Assembly (NCBI RefSeq): GCF_010501055.1
Contig: NZ_QVMO01000006.1
Location: 1 to 64,000 of the forward strand
DNA length: 64,000 nucleotides
Source: Dysgonomonas sp. 521
Lineage (GTDB): Bacteria > Bacteroidota > Bacteroidia > Bacteroidales > Dysgonomonadaceae
Direction: 5' to 3'
Below are positions 1 to 9,223 of the stretch, piece by piece. Positions within the stretch are counted from its first letter, which is position 1. Every line of letters begins with the position of its first letter. Position numbers and translations under genes: made by a program. Under the pieces are notes generated by a model that was not told where the DNA came from, did no database searches, and saw nothing but the letters and a program-made list of their open reading frames with translations.

Positions 1-1
1 A

Positions 2-64
2 TTGGTAAACAGCGATATAAAAGAGGGTCGGAAGATTGCTGTTTTTTTCGGAATAAAGACATAA
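2..64 (+). CDS. Possible 3' end of an upstream gene (partial)
   Basis: One frame is open from the window edge to a TAA at 62-64 and would give the last 20 residues of a protein ending in FFGIKT. It is followed 40 bp later by a strong terminator hairpin, which is what one would expect at the end of a gene. The fragment is too short to identify, and another frame stays open slightly longer, so this is only a possibility. Confidence 0.3.
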   Translation: MVNSDIKEGRKIAVFFGIKT

Positions 65-102
65 ACAACTATATACCAGAAGTATAGATAATATTACAAA
101 AC

Positions 103-137
103 AAAAAGTCTGTCGCTTATATAGTGACAGACTTTTT
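103..137. terminator. Bidirectional intrinsic terminator
   Basis: A 12-bp perfect stem (103-114 with 126-137) around an 11-nt loop begins with AAAAA and ends with TTTTT, so it can terminate transcription from either side. It would serve the minus-strand AraC gene that ends at 223 and any gene entering from the left edge. Confidence 0.8.
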
Positions 138-222
138 CTCAGTTATTATACTAGAGGCAAATGTAAGTAAAAGTATTGGTATTTGGAGGTGAAGTTGGAT
201 AATTTAACATTTTCTTATCCTA

Positions 223-1119
223 TCACACCAACTCCTCCTTATACCTTTTCCTGTACTCTTTTGGTGTGATGCCCATCTCTTTAATAAATGAATTGGAGAA
301 ATGAAACGGATCATAATACCCAAGCAGGAACGCTATTTCTTTTATTTTCAGATCGGAAAACTGCAAAAATGTACAGGCTCTTTGTATCTTCAACTGATTA
401 TAATATACCATAGGCGAGAAAGAAGTTCTCTGTGAAAACAACGTAGTCAGGTGTGAACTCGAATACCCTACTGCATCTGCAATGTCCTTCAATGTTATCT
501 TGTTTTCGAGATTATCTTTCATGTAATGAATACTTTGCTGTATCACATCATCTACCCTCACATTCTTAATTTCCCTGAACTGGGTGAGATATTTCAGCGA
601 AGCCAGAAAGTGCATCAGGCAAAAACTGATATATTCCAGATTTTCGGGATTATATCCCATTGCCAAATTCTGATACATATCTTCGAATAAGGTAATACGA
701 TCGTTATACCTGCTGTTGTCGGATTCTTTTATCACCAGTTGTCTCCCTATAATAGAACTGAACATATATACATTTTTGCCTTTAAAGTGGATCCAGTATA
801 TACTCCACGGATTTCTTGTGTCAGCACCGTATGCGTGACTTTCACCTGCCGGAATGATAAAAGCCTGGTTTTCCGAAAGCGTATACCTTTCATCTCCACA
901 TTCAATCCATCCCCGACCTTTTTCGCAATAGATAAGGATATTTTCATTTGCGCCTTCCGGCCTTCGGCGAAAATGGAATTTTGCATTCGGATAATAACCG
1001 ATGTGAGTCACATACAACTGTCTGGTTATTTCATTCGATTCCTGGTATTCCCTTATATTATAGGGTGTAACAATAGCCTTCTCTCCTTTAAACCCTTCGG
1101 CAATTTCGATATTTTCCAT
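223..1119 (-). CDS. AraC-family transcriptional regulator
   Basis: A 298-residue regulator. The N-terminal part (about 40-150) has the cupin-like sugar-sensing pattern of AraC_binding domains, with a stretch around IPAGESHAYG. The C-terminal 96 residues form the double helix-turn-helix: LKDIADAVGYSSSHLTTLF and then IKEIAFLLGYYDPFHFSN. The frame extends 44 codons further upstream to 1251, but that extension (MKWGRKSV...) enters the GC-rich palindromic spacer. MENIEIAEGF at 1119 is therefore the better start. The gene is divergent from the MFS transporter and DUF5107 genes and is the obvious candidate to control them, probably in response to a free sugar or small oligosaccharide. The ligand is not deducible. 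The family call is secure. Confidence 0.93.
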   Translation of the reverse strand: MENIEIAEGFKGEKAIVTPYNIREYQESNEITRQLYVTHIGYYPNAKFHFRRRPEGANENILIYCEKGRGWIECGDERYTLSENQAFIIPAGESHAYGADTRNPWSIYWIHFKGKNVYMFSSIIGRQLVIKESDNSRYNDRITLFEDMYQNLAMGYNPENLEYISFCLMHFLASLKYLTQFREIKNVRVDDVIQQSIHYMKDNLENKITLKDIADAVGYSSSHLTTLFSQRTSFSPMVYYNQLKIQRACTFLQFSDLKIKEIAFLLGYYDPFHFSNSFIKEMGITPKEYRKRYKEELV

Positions 1120-1169
1120 GATAAATTCTTTTGATTGTTGTTGTATGTTATTGTTTTTTGATTTTATGC

Positions 1170-1680
1170 TACGCGCAATCGAAGATTGCTTGTGTTCCTT
1201 TTGGCCAAAGCCCCAAAAGGAACCAAAAACGCTTTTGCGCCCCCACTTCAACGTCCGACCCGTTACGTGCTCAACGGCTGAGCAAAAAGAACTCGCTCCA
1301 ATGTTTGTATGAACTTTTTGTGTTGGTACAAGCTCAAACAGCTTTTTGCTCTACGCCGTTTTCGCCCGACGGGTGCCCCGTACTTGAAGCTAACGGCGCT
1401 GGCTGACGCACGACAAGAATAATGAATAAGCCTCTGCCTTGTCGCCGCATTGCGGTTCCGTGCATACGTTCCGCAGGCGGGGTACCCACCCGGTGCAGGC
1501 GGCGTAGAAAGGGATGGGGCGATAGCCCGTTTGTCCCTTTCAGCCGGCAAGCCGTTGGTGGGTCGCCGAGGGACGAAGCACTAGCCTTTTGCTTCCTTTT
1601 GGGCAATGCCAAAAGGGAGGGCAAGCCCGGGAGGGCGCGGCAGCAGGAAGCTAATGATAAAAGTTTTAACCCAAGATAGC
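1170..1680. repeat. GC-rich palindromic spacer element
   Basis: This roughly 500-bp stretch is conspicuously G+C-rich, with AT-rich sequence on both sides. It contains inverted repeats: GCAATC/GATTGC (1175-1180/1184-1189), an 11-bp perfect repeat GTTCCTTTTGG (1194-1204) paired with 1213-1223, and CCTTTTGG/CCAAAAGG (1595-1602/1609-1616). The related 'ccttttgg' hairpin therefore occurs near both ends. Several overlapping reading frames are open on both strands, but none has a credible start or protein-like composition. It looks like an interspersed intergenic repeat or a structured RNA, not a gene. The remainder, 1681-1871, is AT-rich and holds the promoter region of the transporter. Confidence 0.6.
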
Positions 1681-1836
1681 ATTTATGCATAAAATTAAAG
1701 AACAATAATATACAACAATGATATTTATCAACTATTTAGCGAATTAAATAAATAATAAATCATCTGCTAAAATAATAATATTTTCCATGTTTTTGAAAAA
1801 TCATTACATTTTTAATTCAGATTAAGAAAGTAATTT

Positions 1837-1844
1837 TACGTTTG
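1837..1844 (+). promoter_or_regulatory. Possible Bacteroidetes -7 box
   Basis: TACGTTTG matches the Bacteroidetes sigma-ABfr -7 consensus TAnnTTTG and lies 27 bp upstream of the transporter start codon. I could not find a convincing TTTG -33 element at the usual spacing, so this is tentative. Confidence 0.35.
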
Positions 1845-1871
1845 TTAAACTAATATTAAATCAATATCACG

Positions 1872-3248
1872 ATGAAACCAGGTAATAGTTCATATTTACT
1901 ACTTATTACATTTGTCTCGGCCATGGGCGGATTACTCTTCGGTTACGACTGGGTAGTTGTTGGCGGTGCAAAACCATTCTACGAAGTCTTTTTTGATATT
2001 ACAGGCTCCCCGGCGATGCAGGGATGGGTAATGGGTAGCGCTATTTTGGGATGCCTGATAGGTGTGATGGTATCCGGTAGTTTATCAGACCGTTACGGAA
2101 GGAAGCCTCTGATGATAATAGCATCCCTTGTATTTATTGTAGCCGCTATAGGTACAGGCATCAGCGACACATTATCGTGGTTTATAGTATATAGGGTATT
2201 GGGAGGTATCGGTATCGGTATTGCTTCAAATCTGTCTCCAATGTACATAGCCGAAGTATCTCCGGCCAATGTGAGAGGTAAATTTGTTTCTCTCAATCAG
2301 CTGACAGTGGTTATTGGTATTTTATCTGCACAATTGGTAAACTGGATGATTGCAGACCCTATTGCTCCGGGCGAAGATATTTTAAATTCATGGAACGGAC
2401 AGATGGGCTGGCGTTGGATGTTCTGGGCTGGAGGTGTTCCGGCTGTATTCTTCTTTATAATGATATTTATAGTACCCGAAAGCCCTAAATGGCTTGGTAC
2501 ACAACTCAAATTTGATAAGTCTGAAAAAATCCTGACCAAGATTGGAGGTAAAGAATATGCTCAGTCGGAGGTTGCAGCTTTACGTGCTTCTTTATCTGAA
2601 GTAACAGAGAAAGTAGATTTCAGGCTACTGTTTAAAGGAAAGATGCCCAAAATATTACTAATCGGTATTGTTATAGCTGCTTTCCAGCAATGGTGCGGAA
2701 TAAATGTAATATTCAATTATGCTCAGGAGATATTCTCTGCCGCAGGTTATGGTGTCTCCGACATTCTATTCAATATTGTGATAACAGGGGTTACCAATGT
2801 GATATTTACGATTATTGGCATGTATGCAGTTGACAAACTGGGACGCAGGTCGTTGCTTCTGTTCGGTGCAATCGGTCTGGCATGTATCTATGCGATTCTT
2901 GGTGCATGCTACTATTTCCAGATATCGGGCATGGCAGTATTAATTCTTGTTATGCTGGCAATTGCCTGCTATGCAATGACACTGGCACCTATTACATGGG
3001 TAGTTATTTCCGAAATATTCCCAACCCGCATCAGAGGAATGGCAATGGCAGTATCAACATTCTCTCTATGGTCTGCATGCTTTGTACTAACCTATACGTT
3101 CCCTCTGTTGAATAGCAGTTTAGGTGCATACGGTACATTCTGGCTATATGGATTTATCTGCCTGCTGGGTTTTGTATTTGTGAAGAAGAACCTTCCGGAA
3201 ACAAAAGGAAAATCCCTTGAAGAAATTGAAAAAGAGCTCACCAAATAA
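1872..3248 (+). CDS. Sugar porter family MFS transporter (sugar/H+ symporter)
   Basis: A 458-residue, 12-segment inner-membrane transporter of the sugar porter family (XylE/AraE/GalP type). Diagnostic motifs are present in order: GGLLFGYDW in helix 1 (Asp26), the loop motif SDRYGRKP near residue 72, PESPKWLG near 202, QQWCGINVIFNYAQ in helix 7, and the C-terminal PETKGKSLEEIEKEL. Length is typical. It would import a monosaccharide driven by protons. With GH36 alpha-galactosidase and aldose epimerase downstream, galactose is a reasonable but unproven substrate. It precedes the DUF5107 gene by 154 bp, and that spacer contains a weak TTTAAAGATT/AATCTTTAAA inverted repeat. Transcription is divergent from the AraC regulator. 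Confidence 0.93.
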   Translation: MKPGNSSYLLLITFVSAMGGLLFGYDWVVVGGAKPFYEVFFDITGSPAMQGWVMGSAILGCLIGVMVSGSLSDRYGRKPLMIIASLVFIVAAIGTGISDTLSWFIVYRVLGGIGIGIASNLSPMYIAEVSPANVRGKFVSLNQLTVVIGILSAQLVNWMIADPIAPGEDILNSWNGQMGWRWMFWAGGVPAVFFFIMIFIVPESPKWLGTQLKFDKSEKILTKIGGKEYAQSEVAALRASLSEVTEKVDFRLLFKGKMPKILLIGIVIAAFQQWCGINVIFNYAQEIFSAAGYGVSDILFNIVITGVTNVIFTIIGMYAVDKLGRRSLLLFGAIGLACIYAILGACYYFQISGMAVLILVMLAIACYAMTLAPITWVVISEIFPTRIRGMAMAVSTFSLWSACFVLTYTFPLLNSSLGAYGTFWLYGFICLLGFVFVKKNLPETKGKSLEEIEKELTK

Positions 3249-3402
3249 GATTATAAAATTTAAAGATTCAAAAAAGGAAGCATATGATAATTGGATATCC
3301 TACCTCACATACTCTAATTTCTCTTAATCTTTAAACTCTTAAATCATTAAATATTTGAATTTTAATAAATTGTTAAACATTTAATCAAAAAGCGAAAGCA
3401 TA

Positions 3403-6400
3403 ATGGAAAAGATAACTAATTATCTGATTCAGTCCACTGTGAATGAAAAGAATGTAGTGCGCGCATGGGAAGAGAATATCATGCTGCCTACATACGAAAT
3501 AGGAGAGGAAGAAAAGAATCCTATATTTCTAGAGAAACGTGTATATCAGGGAAGTTCGGGTGTAGTATATCCTTATCCTGTAGTAGAAAAGGTTTCTGAC
3601 GAAAAGAAAGATAAACAGTATAAAGCGTTGTTTATCGAAAACGAATATATCAAAGTGATGATATTACCCGAACTTGGCGGACGTATACAAATGGCGTACG
3701 ACAAAGTAAAGCAACGTCATTTTGTATATTACAATCAGGTTATCAAACCGGCATTGGTTGGACTTACAGGTCCGTGGATATCGGGAGGTATAGAATTTAA
3801 CTGGCCGCAACATCACCGGCCTAGTACATTCCTGCCTACAGACTACCTGATAGAAGAAAATAAGGATGGAAGCGTTACCGTATGGTGTAATGAGGTAGAA
3901 CGCATGTTCCGCACCAAAGGTATGCAAGGCTTTACCCTGTATCCGGGAAAAGCATATATAGAAATTAATGTGAAGGTATATAACCGTACGGCATTCCCTC
4001 AAACATTCCTGTGGTGGGCAAATCCTGCCGTGGTAGTGAATGACGGATACAAATCGGTATTCCCGCCGGATGTACACGCTGTGTTTGACCACGGAAAACG
4101 GGCTGTATCCAATTTTCCGATTGCCACAGGGGAATATTACAAACAAGATTATTCAGCAGGAGTAGATATCTCAAAATATAAGAATATTCCAGTACCTACT
4201 TCCTATATGGCTATCGAATCCAAGTTCGACTTTGTAGGCGGATACGAAGATGATGCAAAAGGAGGTTTGTTGCATGTTGCTAACCATAATGTTTCTCCCG
4301 GTAAGAAGCAATGGACATGGGGAAATGGCGACTTCGGTATTGCATGGGATAGGAACCTTACGGATGAGGATGGGCCGTATATCGAATTGATGACAGGTGT
4401 TTATACTGATAATCAGCCCGACTTCACATGGTTGCAACCCAATGAAGAAAAATCATGGGTACAATACTTTATGCCGTATGCAGAAGTGGGCTATGTAAAA
4501 AATGCAAATAAAGACGCTATTGTAAATATAGAAATTGAAGGCAGCAAAGCTAATATTATACTTTACACAACGTCAGAATTTAAAAATCTGCGTGTTGTAC
4601 TAAAAAATACAGAAGGAAAGGTCTTTCTGGATGATTATACAAATACTTCACCGGCAGAATCATACCTAAAAGAAGTAACAGTAGGTGAACTTCTTCCTGA
4701 AAACCTGATATTTGAACTGTATACATCAGATGGAAAAGAATTGCTTACCTATAAGGCGGATAAACCGGAGATAAAACCAACTCCCGACCCTGCAAAAGCA
4801 GCAAAAGACCCTAAAGATATCGCTTCTATTGAACAGCTTTATCTTACAGGACTTCATCTGGAACAATACCGACATGCTACCTACAATCCGATTGATTATT
4901 ATATGGAAGCCCTGCGCCGCGAACCGGGCGATATCCGTTGCAACAATGCAATGGGGCTCTTGTTAATACGGAAAGGACAGTTTGCGAAAGCAGAGCCATT
5001 CCTGCGTAAGACCATAGAAACTCAGATTGAGCGCAGCCCCAATCCGTATGATGGGGAGCCGCATTATAACCTGGGCTGGTGTCTGACTATGCAGGGTAAA
5101 AAAGATGAAGCTTACAGTGCATTCTTTAAGGCGACATGGAATGCTGCGTGGCAGGATTCTGGCTATTATGCTCTGGCACGTATCGATACGGAAAAAGGGT
5201 TGTATGAAGATGCTCTGGACAGAGTAGACAGAAGCTTAATCAGAAACTGGCATAATCATAAGGCACGTCAGCTCAAAGCGTCTATTTTGAAAAAGCTTGG
5301 AAGAAAGGAGGAAGCTCTCTCCTTGATTGAAGAATCGTTGAAGATTGATAAATTCAATATGGGATGCCGTTTCGAAAAGTACCTCTTGACGAATGACTCG
5401 AAAGACCTGAACGAGCTAAAAGAATTGATGCGGGGAGCAACTCATCCTTATATAGAGTATGCCCTTGATTTTGCAGGAGGTGGAATGTATGATGAAGCAA
5501 GTCAGTTTTTGTCGTACTGTATTACAGATAAGGATAATGTTTATCCGATGGTGTATTATACATTGGGTTATTTTGCTTCGCAATCAGGCGATACCACCAA
5601 AGCAAAAGACTATTATGCAAAAGCATCGCAAATGTCTCCCGACAGGTGTTTCCCTAACCGTATAGAAGAAGTGAATATATTGCAGGATGCTATGAAAGTA
5701 AATCCTTCGGATTCCCTCGCTCCATATTATCTTGGTAACTTCTGGTATGCTGCCCGCCAGTACGACGAGGCTCGGTCATGCTGGGAAAGGTCTATGGAAC
5801 TGAATGATAAATTCCCTACTGTATTGCGTAACCTCGCTCTGGCATACTATAATAAATATGATAAAAAGCAAGAGGCGAAAGAACTTCTGGAAAAAGCGTT
5901 TGCCATAGATACTACTGATTCGCGCTTGCTGATGGAACTTGACCAGCTTTATAAAAAAATGGGAGTTCCTCATGCCGAACGTCTCGCTTTACTCGAAAAA
6001 TATCCTGAACTGACAGAGCAGCGTGACGACCTTTGTATAGAACGAATCACTCTTTATAATCAGTTAGGCAGATATAAAGAAGCAATGGAACTTATCAGCA
6101 ACCGCAAATTCCATCCGTGGGAAGGCGGCGAAGGTAAGATTACCAAGCAATATACCGTTTGCAGGATGGAACTGGCAAAAGAAGCTATTGCAAATAAACA
6201 ATATCAGGAAGCATTGAAACTCCTGCATGAAACAGACACTTATCCTCACAATCTGGGTGAAGGCAAGCTGGCAAATGCAGAAGAAAACGATATCGACTAC
6301 TACAAAGGCATTGCATACAAAGGACTAGGTGATGAACAAAAAGCTCAGTTCTTCCTGCAGAAAGCAACTGTCGGTTCATCTGAGCCACAACAGGCATTCT

Positions 6401-6747
6401 TCTATAATGACCAGCAACCGGATAAGATTTACTATCAGGGATTAGCCTGGAAAGCTTTGGGAAATACCGATAAAGCACATAGCCGTTACAATAAACTGGT
6501 AGACCATGGTGAAAAACATTTATTTAATAACTGCCGTATCGATTATTTTGCGGTTTCTTTGCCTGACCTAGCTATCTGGGAAGATGACTTGAACGTCCGC
6601 AACCAGATACACTGCTACTATGTGATGGGGCTTGGTCATCTGGGACTTGGAAATTTGAAGAAAGCAAAAGAATATCTGGAAAAAGTAAGGGAGCTGGATA
6701 TAAACCATTTGGATAGTCAACTAATATTAATGCCAATCAAGGGTTAA
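3403..6747 (+). CDS. DUF5107 domain protein with C-terminal TPR repeats
   Basis: A 1114-residue protein with no signal peptide or membrane segment, so presumably cytoplasmic. Residues about 40-400 match the DUF5107 pattern: ILPELGGRI (about 86-94), GGIEFNWPQHHRP (from 127) and WWANPAVVVN. This arrangement resembles the beta-sandwich of galactose mutarotase-like proteins. From about residue 500 to the end it is a long array of tetratricopeptide repeats (for example RCNNAMGLLLIRKGQFAKAE). Genes of this type commonly sit beside sugar transporters and AraC regulators in Bacteroidetes, as here. Their biochemical role is not established, so I assign none. The stop codon lies inside the left arm of the palindromic element 6725-6946. 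Confidence 0.88.
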   Translation: MEKITNYLIQSTVNEKNVVRAWEENIMLPTYEIGEEEKNPIFLEKRVYQGSSGVVYPYPVVEKVSDEKKDKQYKALFIENEYIKVMILPELGGRIQMAYDKVKQRHFVYYNQVIKPALVGLTGPWISGGIEFNWPQHHRPSTFLPTDYLIEENKDGSVTVWCNEVERMFRTKGMQGFTLYPGKAYIEINVKVYNRTAFPQTFLWWANPAVVVNDGYKSVFPPDVHAVFDHGKRAVSNFPIATGEYYKQDYSAGVDISKYKNIPVPTSYMAIESKFDFVGGYEDDAKGGLLHVANHNVSPGKKQWTWGNGDFGIAWDRNLTDEDGPYIELMTGVYTDNQPDFTWLQPNEEKSWVQYFMPYAEVGYVKNANKDAIVNIEIEGSKANIILYTTSEFKNLRVVLKNTEGKVFLDDYTNTSPAESYLKEVTVGELLPENLIFELYTSDGKELLTYKADKPEIKPTPDPAKAAKDPKDIASIEQLYLTGLHLEQYRHATYNPIDYYMEALRREPGDIRCNNAMGLLLIRKGQFAKAEPFLRKTIETQIERSPNPYDGEPHYNLGWCLTMQGKKDEAYSAFFKATWNAAWQDSGYYALARIDTEKGLYEDALDRVDRSLIRNWHNHKARQLKASILKKLGRKEEALSLIEESLKIDKFNMGCRFEKYLLTNDSKDLNELKELMRGATHPYIEYALDFAGGGMYDEASQFLSYCITDKDNVYPMVYYTLGYFASQSGDTTKAKDYYAKASQMSPDRCFPNRIEEVNILQDAMKVNPSDSLAPYYLGNFWYAARQYDEARSCWERSMELNDKFPTVLRNLALAYYNKYDKKQEAKELLEKAFAIDTTDSRLLMELDQLYKKMGVPHAERLALLEKYPELTEQRDDLCIERITLYNQLGRYKEAMELISNRKFHPWEGGEGKITKQYTVCRMELAKEAIANKQYQEALKLLHETDTYPHNLGEGKLANAEENDIDYYKGIAYKGLGDEQKAQFFLQKATVGSSEPQQAFFYNDQQPDKIYYQGLAWKALGNTDKAHSRYNKLVDHGEKHLFNNCRIDYFAVSLPDLAIWEDDLNVRNQIHCYYVMGLGHLGLGNLKKAKEYLEKVRELDINHLDSQLILMPIKG

Positions 6748-6946
6748 ATGTGCCGTTAGGCACATCATATTGGTAGAAGCATGAATGAAATTCGTTTTTT
6801 TGTGCCGTCAGGTACAAAATATGAATTGTTCTGTAGATATTGCGTACCTGACGGCACGCAATTAACCGGTTAAAGCTTCTTTCTACCAACATTCAGTCCC
6901 TAAAGGGACAAAAAATAGCACATTTAACCCTTGATTCGCATTATTA
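6725..6946. repeat. Nested palindromic element with 30-bp imperfect terminal inverted repeats
   Basis: The arms 6725-6754 and 6917-6946 match at 27 of 30 positions as inverted repeats. Inside are a second pair (6801-6815 with 6844-6857, core GTGCCGTCAGGTAC), a TGGTAGAAGC/GCTTCTTTCTACCA pair, and a small GTGCCGTTAGGCAC palindrome. The left arm overlaps the last seven codons and the stop codon of the DUF5107 gene. This accounts for nearly all of the 303-bp spacer before the GH36 gene. No protein-coding content was seen. Confidence 0.75.
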
Positions 6947-7050
6947 AGAGCCTATTCAAATTTTAGCGAAAATATTTCTTATGGCTCTCTAAAATAATTA
7001 TAAAAAAGTTCAGCTATAAAATTCAAACAGACTCTAAACAATATTGAAAA

Positions 7051-9222
7051 ATGAGACAACTGATTACAGCATTATGCCTTCTGTTTTCTATTGGGGTATT
7101 TGCAAATGATTACATAACAATAGCAACGGACAATGCATGTCTGTTGCTGAAAGTAAATGAAAAGAAAAAGCTGGAACAGACTTATTTCGGTAAGAAAATC
7201 AAGCACATGGGCGAACTTGAAAAAGTTCCACTAAAAGATTACAGTGCATATTCTACATTTGGTACCAACCATGTATTCGAAGCGGCATTGAGGGTAACTC
7301 ATGCGGACGGAAATACATCTACCGAACTGGTTTATCTCTCTTCAAAGTCAGACAGGCCAAGTGATAATATTGTTCATACCGTAGTATCGCTGAAAGATGC
7401 TTATTATGGGCTGTATGTTGATTTGCATTACAATGCATATCAGAAAGAAAATATTATCGAGCAATGGACAGAGATACGCAATGGAGAAAACAAAAGCGTG
7501 AAACTTGAAAACTTCGCTTCTTCCGATATGTCATTCTATGCTAAGAAATATTATGTAAGCCAGTTTCATGGAGATTGGGCAGAAGAGATGAATATAGCCG
7601 AGCAGGAATTAACAGCAGGGATTAAAGTCATAGATTCCAAACTAGGTGTAAGATCAAACCAATATACACATCCATGTTTCCTTTTATCGCTGGGTAACCC
7701 TGCCGAAGAAAATCACGGTGAAGTAATAGGGGGTACACTGGCTTGGCCCGGAAGCTTTCAGTTTTGCTTTGAGGTGAATAATGACCAGAAACTACGTGTG
7801 CTGTCAGGAATAAATCCTTATGCTTCAGCATATACCCTGGATAAAGACAAATCATTTAAGACTCCCGCATTGCTGTACACATACAGCAGTGAGGGTAGTG
7901 GTGAAGTTACCCGCAATTTTCATCGTTGGGCACGCAAATATGGCATTAAAAACGGGGACAAAGACAGAAGTGTCCTGCTAAATAACTGGGAAGCTACTTA
8001 TTTTGATTTTGACGAACCGAAACTAACTCAGATTATTGACGACGCTTCCAAAATGGGCTTTGAATTATTCCTTCTGGATGATGGCTGGTTCGGTAATAAA
8101 TATCCGCGCAATGGTGATAATGCAGGACTTGGGGACTGGCAGACAAATAAGAAAAAACTACCGAACGGTATTCCATACCTGATAAATGAAGCTCACAAAA
8201 AGGGTCTGAAATTTGGCATCTGGATAGAGCCTGAAATGGTAAACCCTAAAAGTGAACTGTATGAAAAGCATCCTGATTGGATAATTGCACAGCCTCACAG
8301 GGAGCGTACCGAACAACGCAATCAGTTGATACTCGACCTGAGCAACCCTAAAGTACAGGAATTTGTATATAATACTGTGGATAATATATTACAGGAAAAT
8401 CCGGGTATCGATTATGTGAAATGGGATTGCAACCGTTTTGTATTTAATCCGGGCTCATCGTATCTTCCTGCCGACAGGCAATCTCATCTATGGATAGATT
8501 ACAGCAATGCCTTACTGGAGATAATGAACAAGATAAGGGTGAAATATCCTGACGTAACATTTATGTTATGTTCCGGTGGCGGCGGACGTATCGATTATGC
8601 TTCGATGAAAAATTTCGACGAATACTGGATTAGTGATAATAACGACCCGCTTCAACGCATCTTTACACAATGGGGTGCACAATATTTTTTCCCTACTGTT
8701 GGGCTGGCAAGCCATGTTTCTGTATCGCCTAATCACATCTCAGGGCGCAGTACCCCTTTGAAATATCGCTTTGATATTGCTATGGCAGCCAAACTGGGTA
8801 TGGATTTGCAGCCTGTGCAAATGACTGATGAAGAGAAAGTATTTTCCAGAAATGCTATAGAAACATATAAACAAATAAGAGGCACAGTTCTGCATGGAGA
8901 CCTTTACAGAATACTTTCTCCTTACAAAAATAACAGGACTGTCTTTATGTACGTTTCCGAAGACAAGAATGAAGCTATAGTTTTCAATTTCTTAGTTCGA
9001 AAAGAAATTAAGCCGAATATGCAGACTATATATTTGCAGGGGCTTGACCCGGATAAGAGATATACCGTGAAAGAAATCAATAAGGTTTCGCCGGAATGGT
9101 CGCGCTCCTCAGCCTACGAAGGAAAAGAATTTAGTGGAGACTATCTTATGACAGTGGGGCTTACATTCCCTATTTACAACGAGTACGAAAGCGTTGTTCT
9201 ACAAATTAATAGTGTAAGATGA
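7051..9222 (+). CDS. GH36 alpha-galactosidase, secreted
   Basis: A 723-residue retaining alpha-galactosidase that removes terminal alpha-D-galactose. A signal peptide ends near residue 18 (GVFA-ND) and the protein is probably periplasmic. A beta-sandwich N-terminal domain is followed by the (beta/alpha)8 domain with DDGWFGNKYPRNGDN (about 345-360). The nucleophile is Asp459 in DYVKWDCNR and the acid/base is Asp529 in ISDNNDPLQR. Length fits family GH36. It is separated by one nucleotide from the aldose 1-epimerase gene, so the two are co-translated. A paralogue lies at 21645-23849 and shares an almost identical active-site region even at the DNA level. Confidence 0.95.
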   Translation: MRQLITALCLLFSIGVFANDYITIATDNACLLLKVNEKKKLEQTYFGKKIKHMGELEKVPLKDYSAYSTFGTNHVFEAALRVTHADGNTSTELVYLSSKSDRPSDNIVHTVVSLKDAYYGLYVDLHYNAYQKENIIEQWTEIRNGENKSVKLENFASSDMSFYAKKYYVSQFHGDWAEEMNIAEQELTAGIKVIDSKLGVRSNQYTHPCFLLSLGNPAEENHGEVIGGTLAWPGSFQFCFEVNNDQKLRVLSGINPYASAYTLDKDKSFKTPALLYTYSSEGSGEVTRNFHRWARKYGIKNGDKDRSVLLNNWEATYFDFDEPKLTQIIDDASKMGFELFLLDDGWFGNKYPRNGDNAGLGDWQTNKKKLPNGIPYLINEAHKKGLKFGIWIEPEMVNPKSELYEKHPDWIIAQPHRERTEQRNQLILDLSNPKVQEFVYNTVDNILQENPGIDYVKWDCNRFVFNPGSSYLPADRQSHLWIDYSNALLEIMNKIRVKYPDVTFMLCSGGGGRIDYASMKNFDEYWISDNNDPLQRIFTQWGAQYFFPTVGLASHVSVSPNHISGRSTPLKYRFDIAMAAKLGMDLQPVQMTDEEKVFSRNAIETYKQIRGTVLHGDLYRILSPYKNNRTVFMYVSEDKNEAIVFNFLVRKEIKPNMQTIYLQGLDPDKRYTVKEINKVSPEWSRSSAYEGKEFSGDYLMTVGLTFPIYNEYESVVLQINSVR

Positions 9223-9223
9223 A

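Noticed and set aside
1120-1251. 44-codon N-terminal extension of the AraC regulator
   Set aside because: The extension enters the GC-rich repeat and does not resemble the family. The ATG at 1119 gives a normal-length regulator.
1334-1705. 123-codon minus-strand frame and overlapping plus-strand frames in the GC-rich spacer
   Set aside because: Several frames on both strands are open at once because of high G+C. None has a ribosome-binding site, and they cross palindromes. Treated as a repeat or structured element.
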